Shown here: piece by piece, positions 43,530 to 52,296 of the stretch | Layout of the letters: each line of letters starts with the position of its first letter | How positions within the stretch are numbered: the stretch's first letter is position 1 | Origin: Bifidobacterium simiiventris | GTDB lineage: Bacteria; Actinomycetota; Actinomycetes; Actinomycetales; Bifidobacteriaceae | Direction of reading: 5' to 3' | NCBI RefSeq assembly: GCF_019331715.1 | Contig: NZ_JAHBBG010000011.1 | Coordinates: 25,602 to 89,601 of the forward strand | DNA: 64,000 nucleotides | Program-made: the position numbers and the translations under genes | The notes under the pieces: generated by a model | Seen by the model: the letters and a program-made list of their open reading frames with translations, nothing else | Databases searched by the model: none | What the model was told of the DNA's origin: nothing

Positions 43530-43617
43530 TTTGTTCTTGGCTTCCTCGGCTGAGGAAGCTGTCGGCAAAGCCGACTGAGGGAGCGTCGAACCCGTCACAT
43601 TAAGCCCGTCACAGTAC
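43530..43617. repeat. REP/MITE-like element, inverted copy
   Basis: TTCTTGGCTTCCTCGGCTGAGGAAGC and GCCGACTGAGGGAGCGTCGA (as two successive pieces) followed by CACATTAAGCCCG: the reverse complement of the elements at 5060 and 31241. Confidence 0.75.
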
Positions 43618-43640
43618 GAGTCCATCACCCCATTCGTATA

Positions 43641-43684
43641 GCAGAAGGTCTTGCCGAACATGCTTGTCCGGCAAGACCTTCTGC
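43641..43684. terminator. Bidirectional terminator, 16-bp perfect stem
   Basis: GCAGAAGGTCTTGCCG, a 12-nt loop, then CGGCAAGACCTTCTGC. It lies between the convergent LacI (plus) and membrane-protein (minus) genes. Confidence 0.85.
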
Positions 43685-43711
43685 TTATTGGCCCGGTGCT
43701 CCGACGAGCCC

Positions 43712-44488
43712 CTACTCGAACTTGAGGTAGTCGATGAACTGGCGGGCGCGGGTCTTGTTGGTGTCGTTCACGACATTGCTGATGCCTACGATCGCGTCAT
43801 CCGGCAGGCCGTCGATCGCGATCCAGGTCTTCGACTTCGACAGGTTGAGGCCGTACGCCTTCGCGACGTCGTCGGTCGGCTCGCCCTTCTTGTCGACCAG
43901 TGCGCCGGACTGCGCGAGGTCGCTCATGATCGCCTTGGTCTCGCTGTCGCTCACCTTGCCGATCACGCCGCGGCTAACCAGCGATGCGAACGTATTCTTG
44001 TTCGCGATCATCATGTTGATGTCGCCGGCCGTGACCATCGTCATCACCTTGGCCGAGTCGTCGGTGTAGCCGTCGCCGCTGATGTCGTACGTGCCGGCGA
44101 TCGTCACCAATCGATCGTCACTGATCTGTTCCTGCTTGACGAACCCGGACTTGAGTTCGTCCAGTTGAGTGGAATAGTCGTCGAGATCGAAGCCGGCGAT
44201 CGCCAGTTCCGGCTCCGGCGGCTTCGTGACGAACGTGACGATCAGCGCGATGACGACGATGGTGCCGACGACCGCGGCGGACGTGCCGAGCAGGAAGTGC
44301 TGGACGAAGAACGGCCATTTCTCGTCCTTCGGCAGTTCCTTGAACGTCTGCCACTTGGACTGCTTGGCGTACTTGTTCGTGGCGGCGAGCGCGGCGACCG
44401 CATCCTGCTGTTCGGCGGTCAGGATGCCGGGGGCCGCTTCATTGCTGCCGTTCGCGCCGGCGCTCCCCAGTTTGTCGTCATCAACCAT
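43712..44488 (-). CDS. Hypothetical single-pass membrane protein
   Basis: A 258-residue protein I do not recognise. The start at 44488 follows GGGGAGGTC. Residues 1-65 are cytoplasmic and polar; residues about 66-88 (LLGTSAAVVGTIVVIALIVTFV) form one membrane segment. The remaining 165 residues would be outside the membrane, with short repeats of Asp-rich turns (DISGDGYTDDSAKVM) and a soluble alpha/beta look reminiscent of substrate-binding folds (MMIANKNTFASLVSRGVIG, then VGISNVVNDTNKTRARQFID). It sits alone between a bidirectional terminator and GH59 and may not belong to the sugar-use set. Confidence 0.75.
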   Translation of the reverse strand: MVDDDKLGSAGANGSNEAAPGILTAEQQDAVAALAATNKYAKQSKWQTFKELPKDEKWPFFVQHFLLGTSAAVVGTIVVIALIVTFVTKPPEPELAIAGFDLDDYSTQLDELKSGFVKQEQISDDRLVTIAGTYDISGDGYTDDSAKVMTMVTAGDINMMIANKNTFASLVSRGVIGKVSDSETKAIMSDLAQSGALVDKKGEPTDDVAKAYGLNLSKSKTWIAIDGLPDDAIVGISNVVNDTNKTRARQFIDYLKFE

Positions 44489-44604
44489 GTCAGGACCTCC
44501 CCTATGCAATGTTCCTGAGTATAGTCGGCAAACTGGGGATCGGCTGGGCGCGGGCCGGACGGCTCACGGCTCACGACTTACGGTTCAGGCGATCAGACCG
44601 GCAA

Positions 44605-44647
44605 GGTCACGCGACGGATCGTTACGGCACCAAACCGTCGCGTGACC
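44605..44647 (-). terminator. Hairpin after GH59
   Basis: GGTCACGCGACGG pairs with CCGTCGCGTGACC, 13 bp, about 45 bp beyond the GH59 stop. No T run follows. Confidence 0.6.
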
Positions 44648-44690
44648 AAGCGGGCACGGCCGCGAGCCGCCGGGCAGTTCGACCGGCGGT

Positions 44691-47669
44691 TCAGGCGAGG
44701 ACGCCGATGGCGTCGAGCGCGAAGTCGGCGGTGTCCGCGGTGCGGAACGTGACCGTGTGGCGGCCCGGCTTGAGGCCTTCCACACGGAACTGGCAGCGCA
44801 GCGAGCCGTTCGTGGCGAACGTCGGTTCGGCGTCGTGCAGCATGTGGCCGTCCACGAACACGTCGAGGCGCGCGCGGCCGTCGCTCGGGCCAAACAGGTC
44901 GACGCCGGTGCCGTCGAAGTCGAGCGACACGGACGCGCCGGGCATCTCGGCGCGCGAGATCGTGCGCATGTACGTGAACATGCCCTGGCCGTTGTCGTGC
45001 GTCCACGGGCCCTCGTAGCGCAGGATCTGGCGCGAGGAGTCGTCCCACGAGGTCATGTGCATGTCGTCGATGAGCTGCGTGTAGTACGGCGAGGCGCCCG
45101 CCACGCGTTCGACGCGCAGGTTCGAGAAGCGCACGTGGTCGAAGCTCGTGCCGAGGTTCACGCGGCCGGCCGACTGCAGCACGGGGTCGGACCACGTCGC
45201 GACCTTCGCGCCGTTGACGAACACGGTGGCGGTGGTGCCGGCGACCTCGAGCGCGATCGTGTTCCACTGGTTCGCACCGGGCGCGAACGGGCGCGTGCCC
45301 GCCTCGGCCGCACGCTTCTTCAGATCCTCGAGATGGCCGCGGCGCACCTCGTTGCCGAAGTTGCGCAGCAGCCACACGCCGTCGGCGCGGATCTTGAAGT
45401 CCACGCCGCAGATGTCGGTGGTGAACTTGTTGCCGCCCATCTCGCGGGCGCCGACCAGCGCGTACGGCGCGCGGCCCGGATAGTCCTCGAACCGCACGTC
45501 GACCGTCACGCGGTAGTTCGTCCAGCGCATGTCGCCGATCGCGGTGCGCGGGTCGCCTTCGATCCAGGCGTTGCCGGCGTGCGTCCAGTCGATCTGCTGG
45601 CGCAGGACATGGCCGCGTTCGTCGTCGGGGACAATCTCGAACGCGCCGTTCGTGTCGGTCGTGTAGCGCGGGGTCGCGCCGCGATCGCCGCCGCGCGAGG
45701 TCAGGTAGTCCTCGTTCACGAGTCGGTCGTGCTTATAGACCTCGACCGGCTGCGCGTCCGTGTACGCGAAATCGTCGGCGTACAGCACGCCGGCCGCAGG
45801 ATCGACGTCGAGCACGGCGCGGCTGTTTTCGGCCGTGTGCGGCAGGTCGTACGCGAACTCGGGTTTGGGCGTGAGCGTGCCGGTTTCGGGGTCGGGGGAC
45901 GCCGAGTCGAGCGTGGTCGCGGTGATCATGCTCCACGGTGCGACGGCGATCTCGTATACGGCGGCATCGTTCTTTCCGCCGCCATCCCGACCGGAGAGCA
46001 TGTCCCCATTGTCATTTCGACCGGAGCGCGCACCCCCATTGTCATTTCGACCGAAGCGAAGCGGAGCGGAGAAATCTTCCGAAGATTTCTCGACTTCGCC
46101 TGCGGCTCCGCTCGAAATGACACTCTGTGGGCGCAGGATGGCGACGGGCTTGCGCCAGTTCGCGTCATACGGCTGACCGGGATCGGCCGCGCGGGTTTGC
46201 CAGATCGTAAGCGGCTTGCCGGCCGCGGGCAGTGCGGGGTCGACGGCAAGGCGGTAGGTCTTGGTCAGGGAGCTGTCGTTGACGATGATCACGCTCGCGT
46301 CGCTGCCGTCGGGCGCGGCAAGGGTGAGGTAGCTCGGCTCGCCGTGGCGCGCACCGGACACCGGGTTGTTGCCGCCGACCTTGCTGCCGCTGGCCTGCGG
46401 GATGGCACGCCAGACGGGACGCGCGCCATGTTCCGCAACACCTGTTTCACGTGAAACGCTGTCTGTCGGTTCCCAGCCGAGGTCGGCGAAGCGGGCGAAA
46501 TGCTCGAGCGCGGCGCAGCCGGCGTCGTAGTACATCCAACCGCTCCACGGGTCACGCGCGGAGATCAGCTCCTTCGACGCGTACTCCATGTGCTCGTAGC
46601 ACGAGCCGATCGCCGGCTGGTAGAACGCGGCCGTGCGGCGCGATTCCACGAATCCCTTGATGAGCGTGTTCGCCATCTCGAGCGGGCCACCGATGCCGCC
46701 GATGCCGGTTCCGGTGCGCTCCCCCAGCCCGTTGTCCATCGTGTTGTTCGGACGGTCGGCGGAGTTCGAGAACACGGCCTGCGCCTCGGAATTCCACACT
46801 TCCTTGTCGTATTCGTCGGCGAGACGCTTGAAGTTGCCGTCCGCGTCGTCCTCGACGGAATAGTGGTACGAGGCCACGCCCATCGCCTTGAGGTAGCGCG
46901 GATTCGCGATCACGTCGCCGCCGAACGTGCCAGTCGTCTCCTCGTCGGACGTGATGACCTTGATCGCGTGGAACAGGTCGCGCTCGGTGTCGGAACGGAA
47001 TCCGGCGTTCGGATCGTCGGGCGCATTCCCCAGGAAGCCGTCGGTGTCCGTATGCACGCGATCGGCGAACTCGGCCACCCAGTCGAGGTCGGCCGTGCGC
47101 TCGTTCACGTCCGGGTTCACGGAGTCGACCATCACGCCGTACTCGCGGTAGGCGGCCAGGATCGTGTTCTTGTACCAGCGGTACACGTCGTCGTTGTCGT
47201 GCACCCAGGTCGGCGCATGCCAGCGCAGGATGCTCACGTGCACGCCGGGCTGGTAGCGGCGCGCGTCGGCGGCGAGCTGGAAGCCGGGTTCGCGGCGCAC
47301 CTGCGGGTACTCGTTGCGGTCGCGCATCGTGGCGACGTTCGGGCCGGTGGAGTTGTTGCGGTCGTTGCCCATCTCGATCTTGACGGTGTTCATCATCGGG
47401 CGCGGGCCGCCGTACAGCGTACGCACGAGTGTCCAGTACGCGTCCGGGTGTTCGGCCTTGTAGTCCATGAGCAGCGCCGACGTGGCGTTGCCCGAAAGCA
47501 CGCCGAATCCCTTGTAGGTCAGGCCGTTGCGGTTTTTCGCGGCGGCGGCCACGTCGGCCGCGCGCAGGTTGATCTCGACCGGCGGGTTGCCCGGACGGTT
47601 CAAATCGTCCTGCGGTTCCTGCGGCCGTCCTTGCGAATGCCGCGCCGATGTCGTGGTTGCGTTGGTCAT
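44691..47669 (-). CDS. GH59 galactocerebrosidase-like beta-galactosidase
   Basis: A 992-residue intracellular enzyme. The start at 47669 follows GAGAGGAA at a longish distance; an earlier GTG-type start would overlap the terminator upstream. The N-terminal GLTYKGFGVLSGNATSALL and MNTVKIEMGNDRNNSTGPN are hallmarks of family 59. The acid/base is Glu190 in NPDVNER and the nucleophile Glu295 in VWNSEAQAVF. Beta domains follow, ending in a lectin-like module (RAPYALVGAREM, then WNTIALEVAGTTATVFVNGAK). Residues about 405-409 are encoded by a perfect parS-like palindrome, and residues 517-554 come from the dispersed TGTCATTTCGACCGAGCG repeat, both in loops between domains. Terminal beta-galactose on plant glycans is the probable substrate; the glycolipid activity of the animal enzymes is unlikely here. 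Confidence 0.82.
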   Translation of the reverse strand: MTNATTTSARHSQGRPQEPQDDLNRPGNPPVEINLRAADVAAAAKNRNGLTYKGFGVLSGNATSALLMDYKAEHPDAYWTLVRTLYGGPRPMMNTVKIEMGNDRNNSTGPNVATMRDRNEYPQVRREPGFQLAADARRYQPGVHVSILRWHAPTWVHDNDDVYRWYKNTILAAYREYGVMVDSVNPDVNERTADLDWVAEFADRVHTDTDGFLGNAPDDPNAGFRSDTERDLFHAIKVITSDEETTGTFGGDVIANPRYLKAMGVASYHYSVEDDADGNFKRLADEYDKEVWNSEAQAVFSNSADRPNNTMDNGLGERTGTGIGGIGGPLEMANTLIKGFVESRRTAAFYQPAIGSCYEHMEYASKELISARDPWSGWMYYDAGCAALEHFARFADLGWEPTDSVSRETGVAEHGARPVWRAIPQASGSKVGGNNPVSGARHGEPSYLTLAAPDGSDASVIIVNDSSLTKTYRLAVDPALPAAGKPLTIWQTRAADPGQPYDANWRKPVAILRPQSVISSGAAGEVEKSSEDFSAPLRFGRNDNGGARSGRNDNGDMLSGRDGGGKNDAAVYEIAVAPWSMITATTLDSASPDPETGTLTPKPEFAYDLPHTAENSRAVLDVDPAAGVLYADDFAYTDAQPVEVYKHDRLVNEDYLTSRGGDRGATPRYTTDTNGAFEIVPDDERGHVLRQQIDWTHAGNAWIEGDPRTAIGDMRWTNYRVTVDVRFEDYPGRAPYALVGAREMGGNKFTTDICGVDFKIRADGVWLLRNFGNEVRRGHLEDLKKRAAEAGTRPFAPGANQWNTIALEVAGTTATVFVNGAKVATWSDPVLQSAGRVNLGTSFDHVRFSNLRVERVAGASPYYTQLIDDMHMTSWDDSSRQILRYEGPWTHDNGQGMFTYMRTISRAEMPGASVSLDFDGTGVDLFGPSDGRARLDVFVDGHMLHDAEPTFATNGSLRCQFRVEGLKPGRHTVTFRTADTADFALDAIGVLA
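46010..46122. repeat. TGTCATTTCGACCGAGCG repeat inside the GH59 gene
   Basis: Two left arms (46010 and 46040) and one right arm ending CGCTCGAAATGACA. The element is read in-frame through the GH59 coding sequence and gives GRNDNG-type peptides. Confidence 0.88.
46444..46457. promoter_or_regulatory. Perfect parS-like palindrome inside GH59
   Basis: GTTTCACGTGAAAC is identical to the 14-bp core recognised by ParB in many bacteria. The flanks T and G give 15 of 16 matches to the longer consensus. Confidence 0.6.
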
Positions 47670-47711
47670 GGTTATGTCACGTTCCTCTCGTGTTCGATCG
47701 CATACGATCAT

Positions 47712-47756
47712 AAAAAACGGCTGGGCGGAGCCTGCCTGTTTGGCTTCGCCCAGCCG
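47712..47756 (-). terminator. Intrinsic terminator after the uronate genes
   Basis: On the minus strand CGGCTGGGCGAAGCC pairs with GGCTCCGCCCAGCCG (one G·A-type mismatch) and is followed by six T. It lies beyond the manD stop and upstream of GH59, separating the two units. Confidence 0.85.
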
Positions 47757-47841
47757 AGGTCAGCTGGAGCTAGCAGCGGTCATCATCGCCCGCGCGGCCG
47801 CTTCGCGCGCATTACGCGGCGGCCGGCGCAGGCGACGAGGA

Positions 47842-49089
47842 TCACCACTCGTGCATGGTGCCGTCGAGCAGACGGTCGACCGGCAGCGGGGCCGGCTGGT
47901 ACGGGTACTTCGCGGCGAGCTTCTCGTCGAAGTCGACGCCCAGGCCCGGCTTGTTGCCCGGGTGCAGGTAGCCGTCCTTGAAGGTGTAGGAGGTGTGGAA
48001 CACCTCGAGAGTCTCCTCGGAGTGCTTCATGTACTCCTGGATGCCGAAGTTCGGGATCGCGAGGTCGAGGTGCAGGTTCGCGGCCATGCCGACCGGGGAC
48101 ACGTCGGTCGGGCCGTGGAAGCCGGAGCGCACGCCGAACAACTCGGCGAAGGCCATGAGCTTCTTCATGTGGGTCAAGCCGCCGGTGTGGGTGACGGCGG
48201 AGCGCACGTAATCGATGAGCTGCTCTTCGATCAGCGTGATGTAGTCGGACCAGGAGTTGATGATCTCGCCGATCGCGATCGGGGTGGTGGTGTGTTCGCG
48301 CACGATGCGCAGGTACTGCTGGTTCTCCTCGGCCGGGGTGGTGTCCTCCATCCAGAACAGGTCGTACGGCTCGAGCAGCTTGCCGAAGCGGGCGGCCTCG
48401 ATCGGGCGCAGACGGTGGTGGGAGTCGTGCAGCAGGATCAGGTCCTTGCCGTACTTGTTGCGCACTTCCTCGAACACGCCCGGAATGGTGTTCAGGTAGG
48501 TGCGGGCGTCCCACACCTCCTCGACCGGGACGGTGGTGCGGCGGGCCGGCTCGTAATCGTAGCGCACGCCCTTCTCGCCCTCGCCCTGCTGGGCGTTGGC
48601 GGAGGCGGCGACGCCGTAGGTGGACGGGATGCCCGGCAGCGCGTACTGGATGCGGGTGGCCTTGAAGCCCATCTCGCGGTACATGTCGATGCTGTCGTAC
48701 AGGCTCGGCAGGTCAACGCCGGAGGCGTGCGCGTAGGTCAGGATGCCGGTGCGCGAGGCGCCGCCGAGCAGCTGGTAGACCGGTACGCCGGCTTTCTTGG
48801 CCTTGATGTCCCACAGGGCGACGTCGACGGCGGAGATCGCGGCCATGGTGACCGGGCCGCGCTTCCAGTAGGCACCCTTGTACAGGTACTGCCAGATGTC
48901 CTCGATGTTGTCCTCGTCCTTGCCGATCAGCGACGGGGCGATGGTCTTCAAGTATTCCGCGGCGACGAGCTCGCGGCCGTTGAGGGTCGCGTCGCCGAGG
49001 CCGACGACACCGTCGGTGGTGGTGATGCGGAAGACGACGAAGTTACGGCCAGGGCTGGTGACGAAGACTTCGGCTTTTTCGATTGCCAT
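47842..49089 (-). CDS. manD: D-mannonate dehydratase, enolase superfamily
   Basis: A 415-residue cytoplasmic enzyme that dehydrates D-mannonate to 2-keto-3-deoxy-D-gluconate. It belongs to the ManD group of the enolase superfamily, not to the UxuA family: [20 protein letters not shown] at the N-terminus, LLHDSHHRL (first metal-ligand region), [21 protein letters not shown] and [12 protein letters not shown]. Length and motifs are normal. The start at 49089 has an AAAGGAA site. It is the last gene of a minus-strand run uxaC, uxuB, manD, separated by hairpin repeats and ended by the terminator at 47712. Some ManD-group proteins have low activity or prefer gluconate, but the company of UxuB and UxaC supports the mannonate step. 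Confidence 0.88.
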   Translation of the reverse strand: MAIEKAEVFVTSPGRNFVVFRITTTDGVVGLGDATLNGRELVAAEYLKTIAPSLIGKDEDNIEDIWQYLYKGAYWKRGPVTMAAISAVDVALWDIKAKKAGVPVYQLLGGASRTGILTYAHASGVDLPSLYDSIDMYREMGFKATRIQYALPGIPSTYGVAASANAQQGEGEKGVRYDYEPARRTTVPVEEVWDARTYLNTIPGVFEEVRNKYGKDLILLHDSHHRLRPIEAARFGKLLEPYDLFWMEDTTPAEENQQYLRIVREHTTTPIAIGEIINSWSDYITLIEEQLIDYVRSAVTHTGGLTHMKKLMAFAELFGVRSGFHGPTDVSPVGMAANLHLDLAIPNFGIQEYMKHSEETLEVFHTSYTFKDGYLHPGNKPGLGVDFDEKLAAKYPYQPAPLPVDRLLDGTMHEW

Positions 49090-49112
49090 GGTGGTTGGTT
49101 CCTTTCATTTTC

Positions 49113-49255
49113 TTTTCTCGGCTCCCCTTGTCAGGGGAGCTGTCGAACGCAGTGAGACTGAGGGGTAGTCAGGGGTTTGAGCGTACGTTCCGCGTTCTCT
49201 CCCCCAGTCGGCTTCGCCGACAGCCCCCTCATCAGAGGGGGCCAAGTATGTAGGA
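49113..49255. repeat. Paired REP-like hairpins between uxuB and manD
   Basis: GGCTCCCCTTGTCAGGGGAGC and, about 80 bp on, an inverted CCCCAGTCGGCTTCGCCG with CCCCCTCATCAGAGGGGGCC unit (each read as separate short pieces). It fills the whole gap between the two genes. Confidence 0.75.
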
Positions 49256-50668
49256 TTACTGACGCTTGGCGGCTTCCGCCTCCAGCGCCTCCTTCTGCGC
49301 GTCGACCGCGGCGACGAACTCGTCGGAGGCGGCCAGCTCCTTGTCGAGGTAGGCCACGACGTTGCGCGTCGCGTCCGGACCGTCGGCCTTGGCCAGCGGC
49401 AGCACGTCGTCGAGGTACGCGTCCTGCGCGTCGGTCTCGCCGTGCGAGCGCAGGAACAGGATCCACGCGGCGACCGCACGTGCGGCCGGCGTGATCGACT
49501 TGCCGTCGGCGAGCGCCTTCTTGGCGACCGGCGCGATGCGTACCGGCAGCTTCTGCGAGCCGTCGGCCGCGATGCGCAGCAGGCTGTCGTGCATGCGCGG
49601 GTTGGAGAAGCGTTCGAGCAGCTTGGCGCGGTAGTCGTCGGTGGAGATGGTCAGGTAGCCGCTGGCCAGATCCCACCATTCGTTGACCCACGCGTTCACG
49701 GTCGGGTCGGCGATCGCCTCGCCGACGGTGCCGAGTCCGAGCAGCGTGCCGATATATGCCATCGACGTGTGCGCGCCGTTGAGCAGCCACAGCTTGCGGT
49801 GCTCGTACGGGGTCACGTCGTCGGTGATGACCGCGCCGACCTTGTCCCAGGCCGGGCGTCCCTTCGGGAAGTCGCCTTGGATGACCCATTCGATGAACGG
49901 CTCGGTGCGCACCGGGAACTCGTCGTACCAGCCGAGTTCGTCGGCCACGGTCTGACGGTCGGCGTCGGTGGTGCGCGGCGTGATGCGGTCGACCATCGAG
50001 GTGGCCCATGCGACGTTTTCGTTGGCCCAGTCGAGCAGGGTCGGGTCGACGGCGGTGATGGCCTGTTCGACGACCTTGCGGAAGGCGGCGCCATTGCCGG
50101 CGAGGTTGTCGCACGGCAGGATCGTGATCGCGCCGGCGTTGGCGGCGCGGCGAGCGAGCAGGCCTGCGGTCACCTTGGCGGGGATCGTGGTCAGTTCGTT
50201 GGTGTCGTGGTCGGCCTTGAGCGCGGCGAGATCGGCGGCTACGGCCGGGTTGGCGACGTCAAGGTCGCCGTTGCGGTCGCGCATGTAGCCGGCCTCGGTG
50301 ACGGTGGACGTGACGATCGCGATGTTCGGATCGGCGAAGTAGCGGCGCAGCGCGGCGATGTCGTCGGCGGAGTGGATGGACGAGACGGAGGAGATGACCT
50401 CGAAGTGGTCGCCGTCCTGGTTGGTGACGATGAGCGTGTAGACGTTGTCCTGCGGGGCGAGCGCGTCGAGCATGACGTTGTCGCCGGCGCGGCCGGTGAA
50501 CGCGGCGATGCCCCAGTCGGCGGCGTCGGGCGCGTGCTCGGTGTAGAACGCCTGGTGGGCGCGGGTGAAGTTGCCGATGCCGAGGTGCAGGATGCGCTCG
50601 GGCGCGGCCGTGCGGCCGTGCTCGGCGCGGTTGAGCCGCGGCTTGGACGTGTATGTTGCTTCGGTCAT
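49256..50668 (-). CDS. uxuB: Fructuronate reductase, mannitol dehydrogenase family
   Basis: A 470-residue NAD-dependent polyol dehydrogenase-type enzyme. ILHLGIGNFTRAHQAFYTEH is the Rossmann nucleotide-binding start. The catalytic region includes ITILPCDNLAGNGAAFRKVV, MVDRITPRTT, EPFIEWVIQGDFP, and the KLWLLNGAHTSMAYIG segment with the family Lys-x6-7-Asn-x2-His pattern. The start at 50668 has an AAAGGACC site. Family members reduce either mannitol/fructose or the hexuronates; with uxaC upstream and manD downstream, reduction of D-fructuronate to D-mannonate is the natural role. The three genes are in pathway order on the minus strand. Confidence 0.88.
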   Translation of the reverse strand: MTEATYTSKPRLNRAEHGRTAAPERILHLGIGNFTRAHQAFYTEHAPDAADWGIAAFTGRAGDNVMLDALAPQDNVYTLIVTNQDGDHFEVISSVSSIHSADDIAALRRYFADPNIAIVTSTVTEAGYMRDRNGDLDVANPAVAADLAALKADHDTNELTTIPAKVTAGLLARRAANAGAITILPCDNLAGNGAAFRKVVEQAITAVDPTLLDWANENVAWATSMVDRITPRTTDADRQTVADELGWYDEFPVRTEPFIEWVIQGDFPKGRPAWDKVGAVITDDVTPYEHRKLWLLNGAHTSMAYIGTLLGLGTVGEAIADPTVNAWVNEWWDLASGYLTISTDDYRAKLLERFSNPRMHDSLLRIAADGSQKLPVRIAPVAKKALADGKSITPAARAVAAWILFLRSHGETDAQDAYLDDVLPLAKADGPDATRNVVAYLDKELAASDEFVAAVDAQKEALEAEAAKRQ

Positions 50669-50691
50669 GATGTTGGTCCTTTGGTTCAGTA

Positions 50692-50825
50692 TCCTCGGCT
50701 CCCTCGGCTGAGGGAGCTGGCTCGCGCAGCGAGACTGAGGGAGCGTACACTCAACCAGTTCAAGGGGTGTGGCTACCCCTCAGTCAGCTTCGCTGCCAGC
50801 TCCCCTGACAAGGGAGCCAAGGAGG
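50692..50825. repeat. Paired REP-like hairpins between uxaC and uxuB
   Basis: CTCCCTCGGCTGAGGGAGC and a second, inverted unit with CTCAGTCAGCTTCGCTGCC and CTCCCCTGACAAGGGAGCC. The same arrangement is seen between uxuB and manD. Confidence 0.75.
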
Positions 50826-50832
50826 GCGGAAT

Positions 50833-52251
50833 TTACAGCTTGAACACCTTGGCGGGCTGGTCGGAGACCGCGTCGTGCACGATCTTCAGGCCTTCCTCGA
50901 GGCTGAGGCGATGGTCGGCGACGAGCGTGGCCACGAACCGCGAGGTGAGGCGGCGGTTCATGTCGTGGCGGGCCGGGATCGAGCACAGCGCGCGCGTGTC
51001 GTCGATGAAGCCGGACAGCTTGGTGAATCCGGCCGCGGTCACGACCGCCTGGAAGTAGCGCAGGATCGGTTCGGGCGCGTCGATGAACCACCACGGGGCG
51101 CCGACGTACAGCGCCGGGTAGAAGCCGGCGAGGGGCCCAAGCGAGCGGGAGTATTCGGTTTCGTCCATCGTGAACGCGACGAAGTGGAAGTCCGGGTTGT
51201 TGCCGTACTCGTTGAGCAGCGGGCGCAGGCCGGCCGCGAAGTCGACCTTGTCGGGGATGTCGGCGCCGGTGTCGGGACCGAAGTCGACGAAGTTGCGGTA
51301 GTCGTAGTTGCGGTAGACGGCCGGGTGGATGGTCATCGTCAGGCCGTCGGACTGGGCGAGCCGGGCCTGGTCGTTCACAAAATGACGGCGCAGACGGGTC
51401 GCATCGGTCGCGCTGATCGCGCCCTTGAGCGCCTGCGCGTACAGTTCGCGGGCTTCGGCGTCGGTCAGTCGAGCGGTGCCGGCGTCGGCGTGCGAGTGGT
51501 CGGATGCGACCGCGCCGTGCTCCTTGAAGTACAGGCGACGGCGGCGCATGGCCTCGTAGTAGCCGTCGTACGTGGAGGTGTCCACGCCGGCCGCCTTGCC
51601 GAGCGCGGCGACGAGTTCCGGCCAGTCGACGCGGGCCGGCTCGAGGTATTTGTCGGGGCGGAAGCACGGGGCGACGCGCACGCCGAACTCTTTGTCGGCC
51701 GCGACCTGATCGTGCAGGTGCAGGTCGTCGACCGGATCGTCGGTGGTGGAGATGAAGCTGATGTTGAACTTCTTGACGAGCTTGCGGGTCGCGAAGTCGT
51801 CGGTGGCGAGCAGCGCATTGAGTTCGTCGTAGATCTCGCCGGCCGTTTCGGGGCCGAACTGCTTGGTGATGCCGAAGACGTTGCGCAGCGAATCCTCGAA
51901 CCAGTAGCGCATCGGCGTGCCGGCGAACGCGGCCCAGTGCTTGCCGAGTAGCAGGAACGCGTTGCGCGCCTGTTCGGGGGTGAAGTCCTTCTGGTTGACG
52001 CCGAGATCGGCGAGGCTTTCGCCGCAGGTGTGCAGCACGCGGGTCACGTAATGGTCGGGCGTGATGAACAGACTGGTCGGATCGGAGAAGTGCTGTTCTT
52101 CGGCGAACCAGCTGATCGGCACGTGGCCGTGCGGGGAGATGATCGGCAGGTCCTTCACCGATTCGTACAGCGTGCGGGCGATGTCGCGCGTGGGCTGTTC
52201 GGGGGGAAGCAGACGATCGGGATTCAAATCAAACTGCACTGGTTGAGTCAT
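50833..52251 (-). CDS. uxaC: Glucuronate isomerase
   Basis: A 472-residue cytoplasmic isomerase that converts D-glucuronate to D-fructuronate (and galacturonate to tagaturonate). The amidohydrolase-fold signature ISPHGHVPISWFAEEQHF lies near residue 40. Further conserved segments are FITPDHYVTRVLHTCG, FNISFISTTDDPVDDLHLH, RVAPCFRPDKYLEP and the C-terminal RHDMNRRLTSRFVATLV. The start at 52251 has a GGAG site; in-frame starts further upstream reach into the operator region. The inverted repeat TGGCAACAAA/TTTGTTGCCA lies 19-45 bp upstream, and a LacI gene begins at 52494 on the other strand, so induction by a uronate or its oligomer is likely. Confidence 0.92.
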   Translation of the reverse strand: MTQPVQFDLNPDRLLPPEQPTRDIARTLYESVKDLPIISPHGHVPISWFAEEQHFSDPTSLFITPDHYVTRVLHTCGESLADLGVNQKDFTPEQARNAFLLLGKHWAAFAGTPMRYWFEDSLRNVFGITKQFGPETAGEIYDELNALLATDDFATRKLVKKFNISFISTTDDPVDDLHLHDQVAADKEFGVRVAPCFRPDKYLEPARVDWPELVAALGKAAGVDTSTYDGYYEAMRRRRLYFKEHGAVASDHSHADAGTARLTDAEARELYAQALKGAISATDATRLRRHFVNDQARLAQSDGLTMTIHPAVYRNYDYRNFVDFGPDTGADIPDKVDFAAGLRPLLNEYGNNPDFHFVAFTMDETEYSRSLGPLAGFYPALYVGAPWWFIDAPEPILRYFQAVVTAAGFTKLSGFIDDTRALCSIPARHDMNRRLTSRFVATLVADHRLSLEEGLKIVHDAVSDQPAKVFKL

Positions 52252-52269
52252 GGCTCCATAGTCCCACCT

Positions 52270-52296
52270 TGGCAACAAACCGCCCATTTGTTGCCA
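52270..52296. promoter_or_regulatory. LacI operator TGGCAACAAA-N7-TTTGTTGCCA before uxaC
   Basis: Perfect 10-bp inverted arms with a 7-bp spacer, close to the uxaC start. A further TTTGGCAACAA lies near 52406, nearer the LacI gene. Confidence 0.7.

Noticed and set aside
47842..49089. UxuA-type mannonate dehydratase
   Set aside because: The motifs ([26 protein letters not shown]) belong to the enolase-superfamily ManD group, which is unrelated to UxuA.
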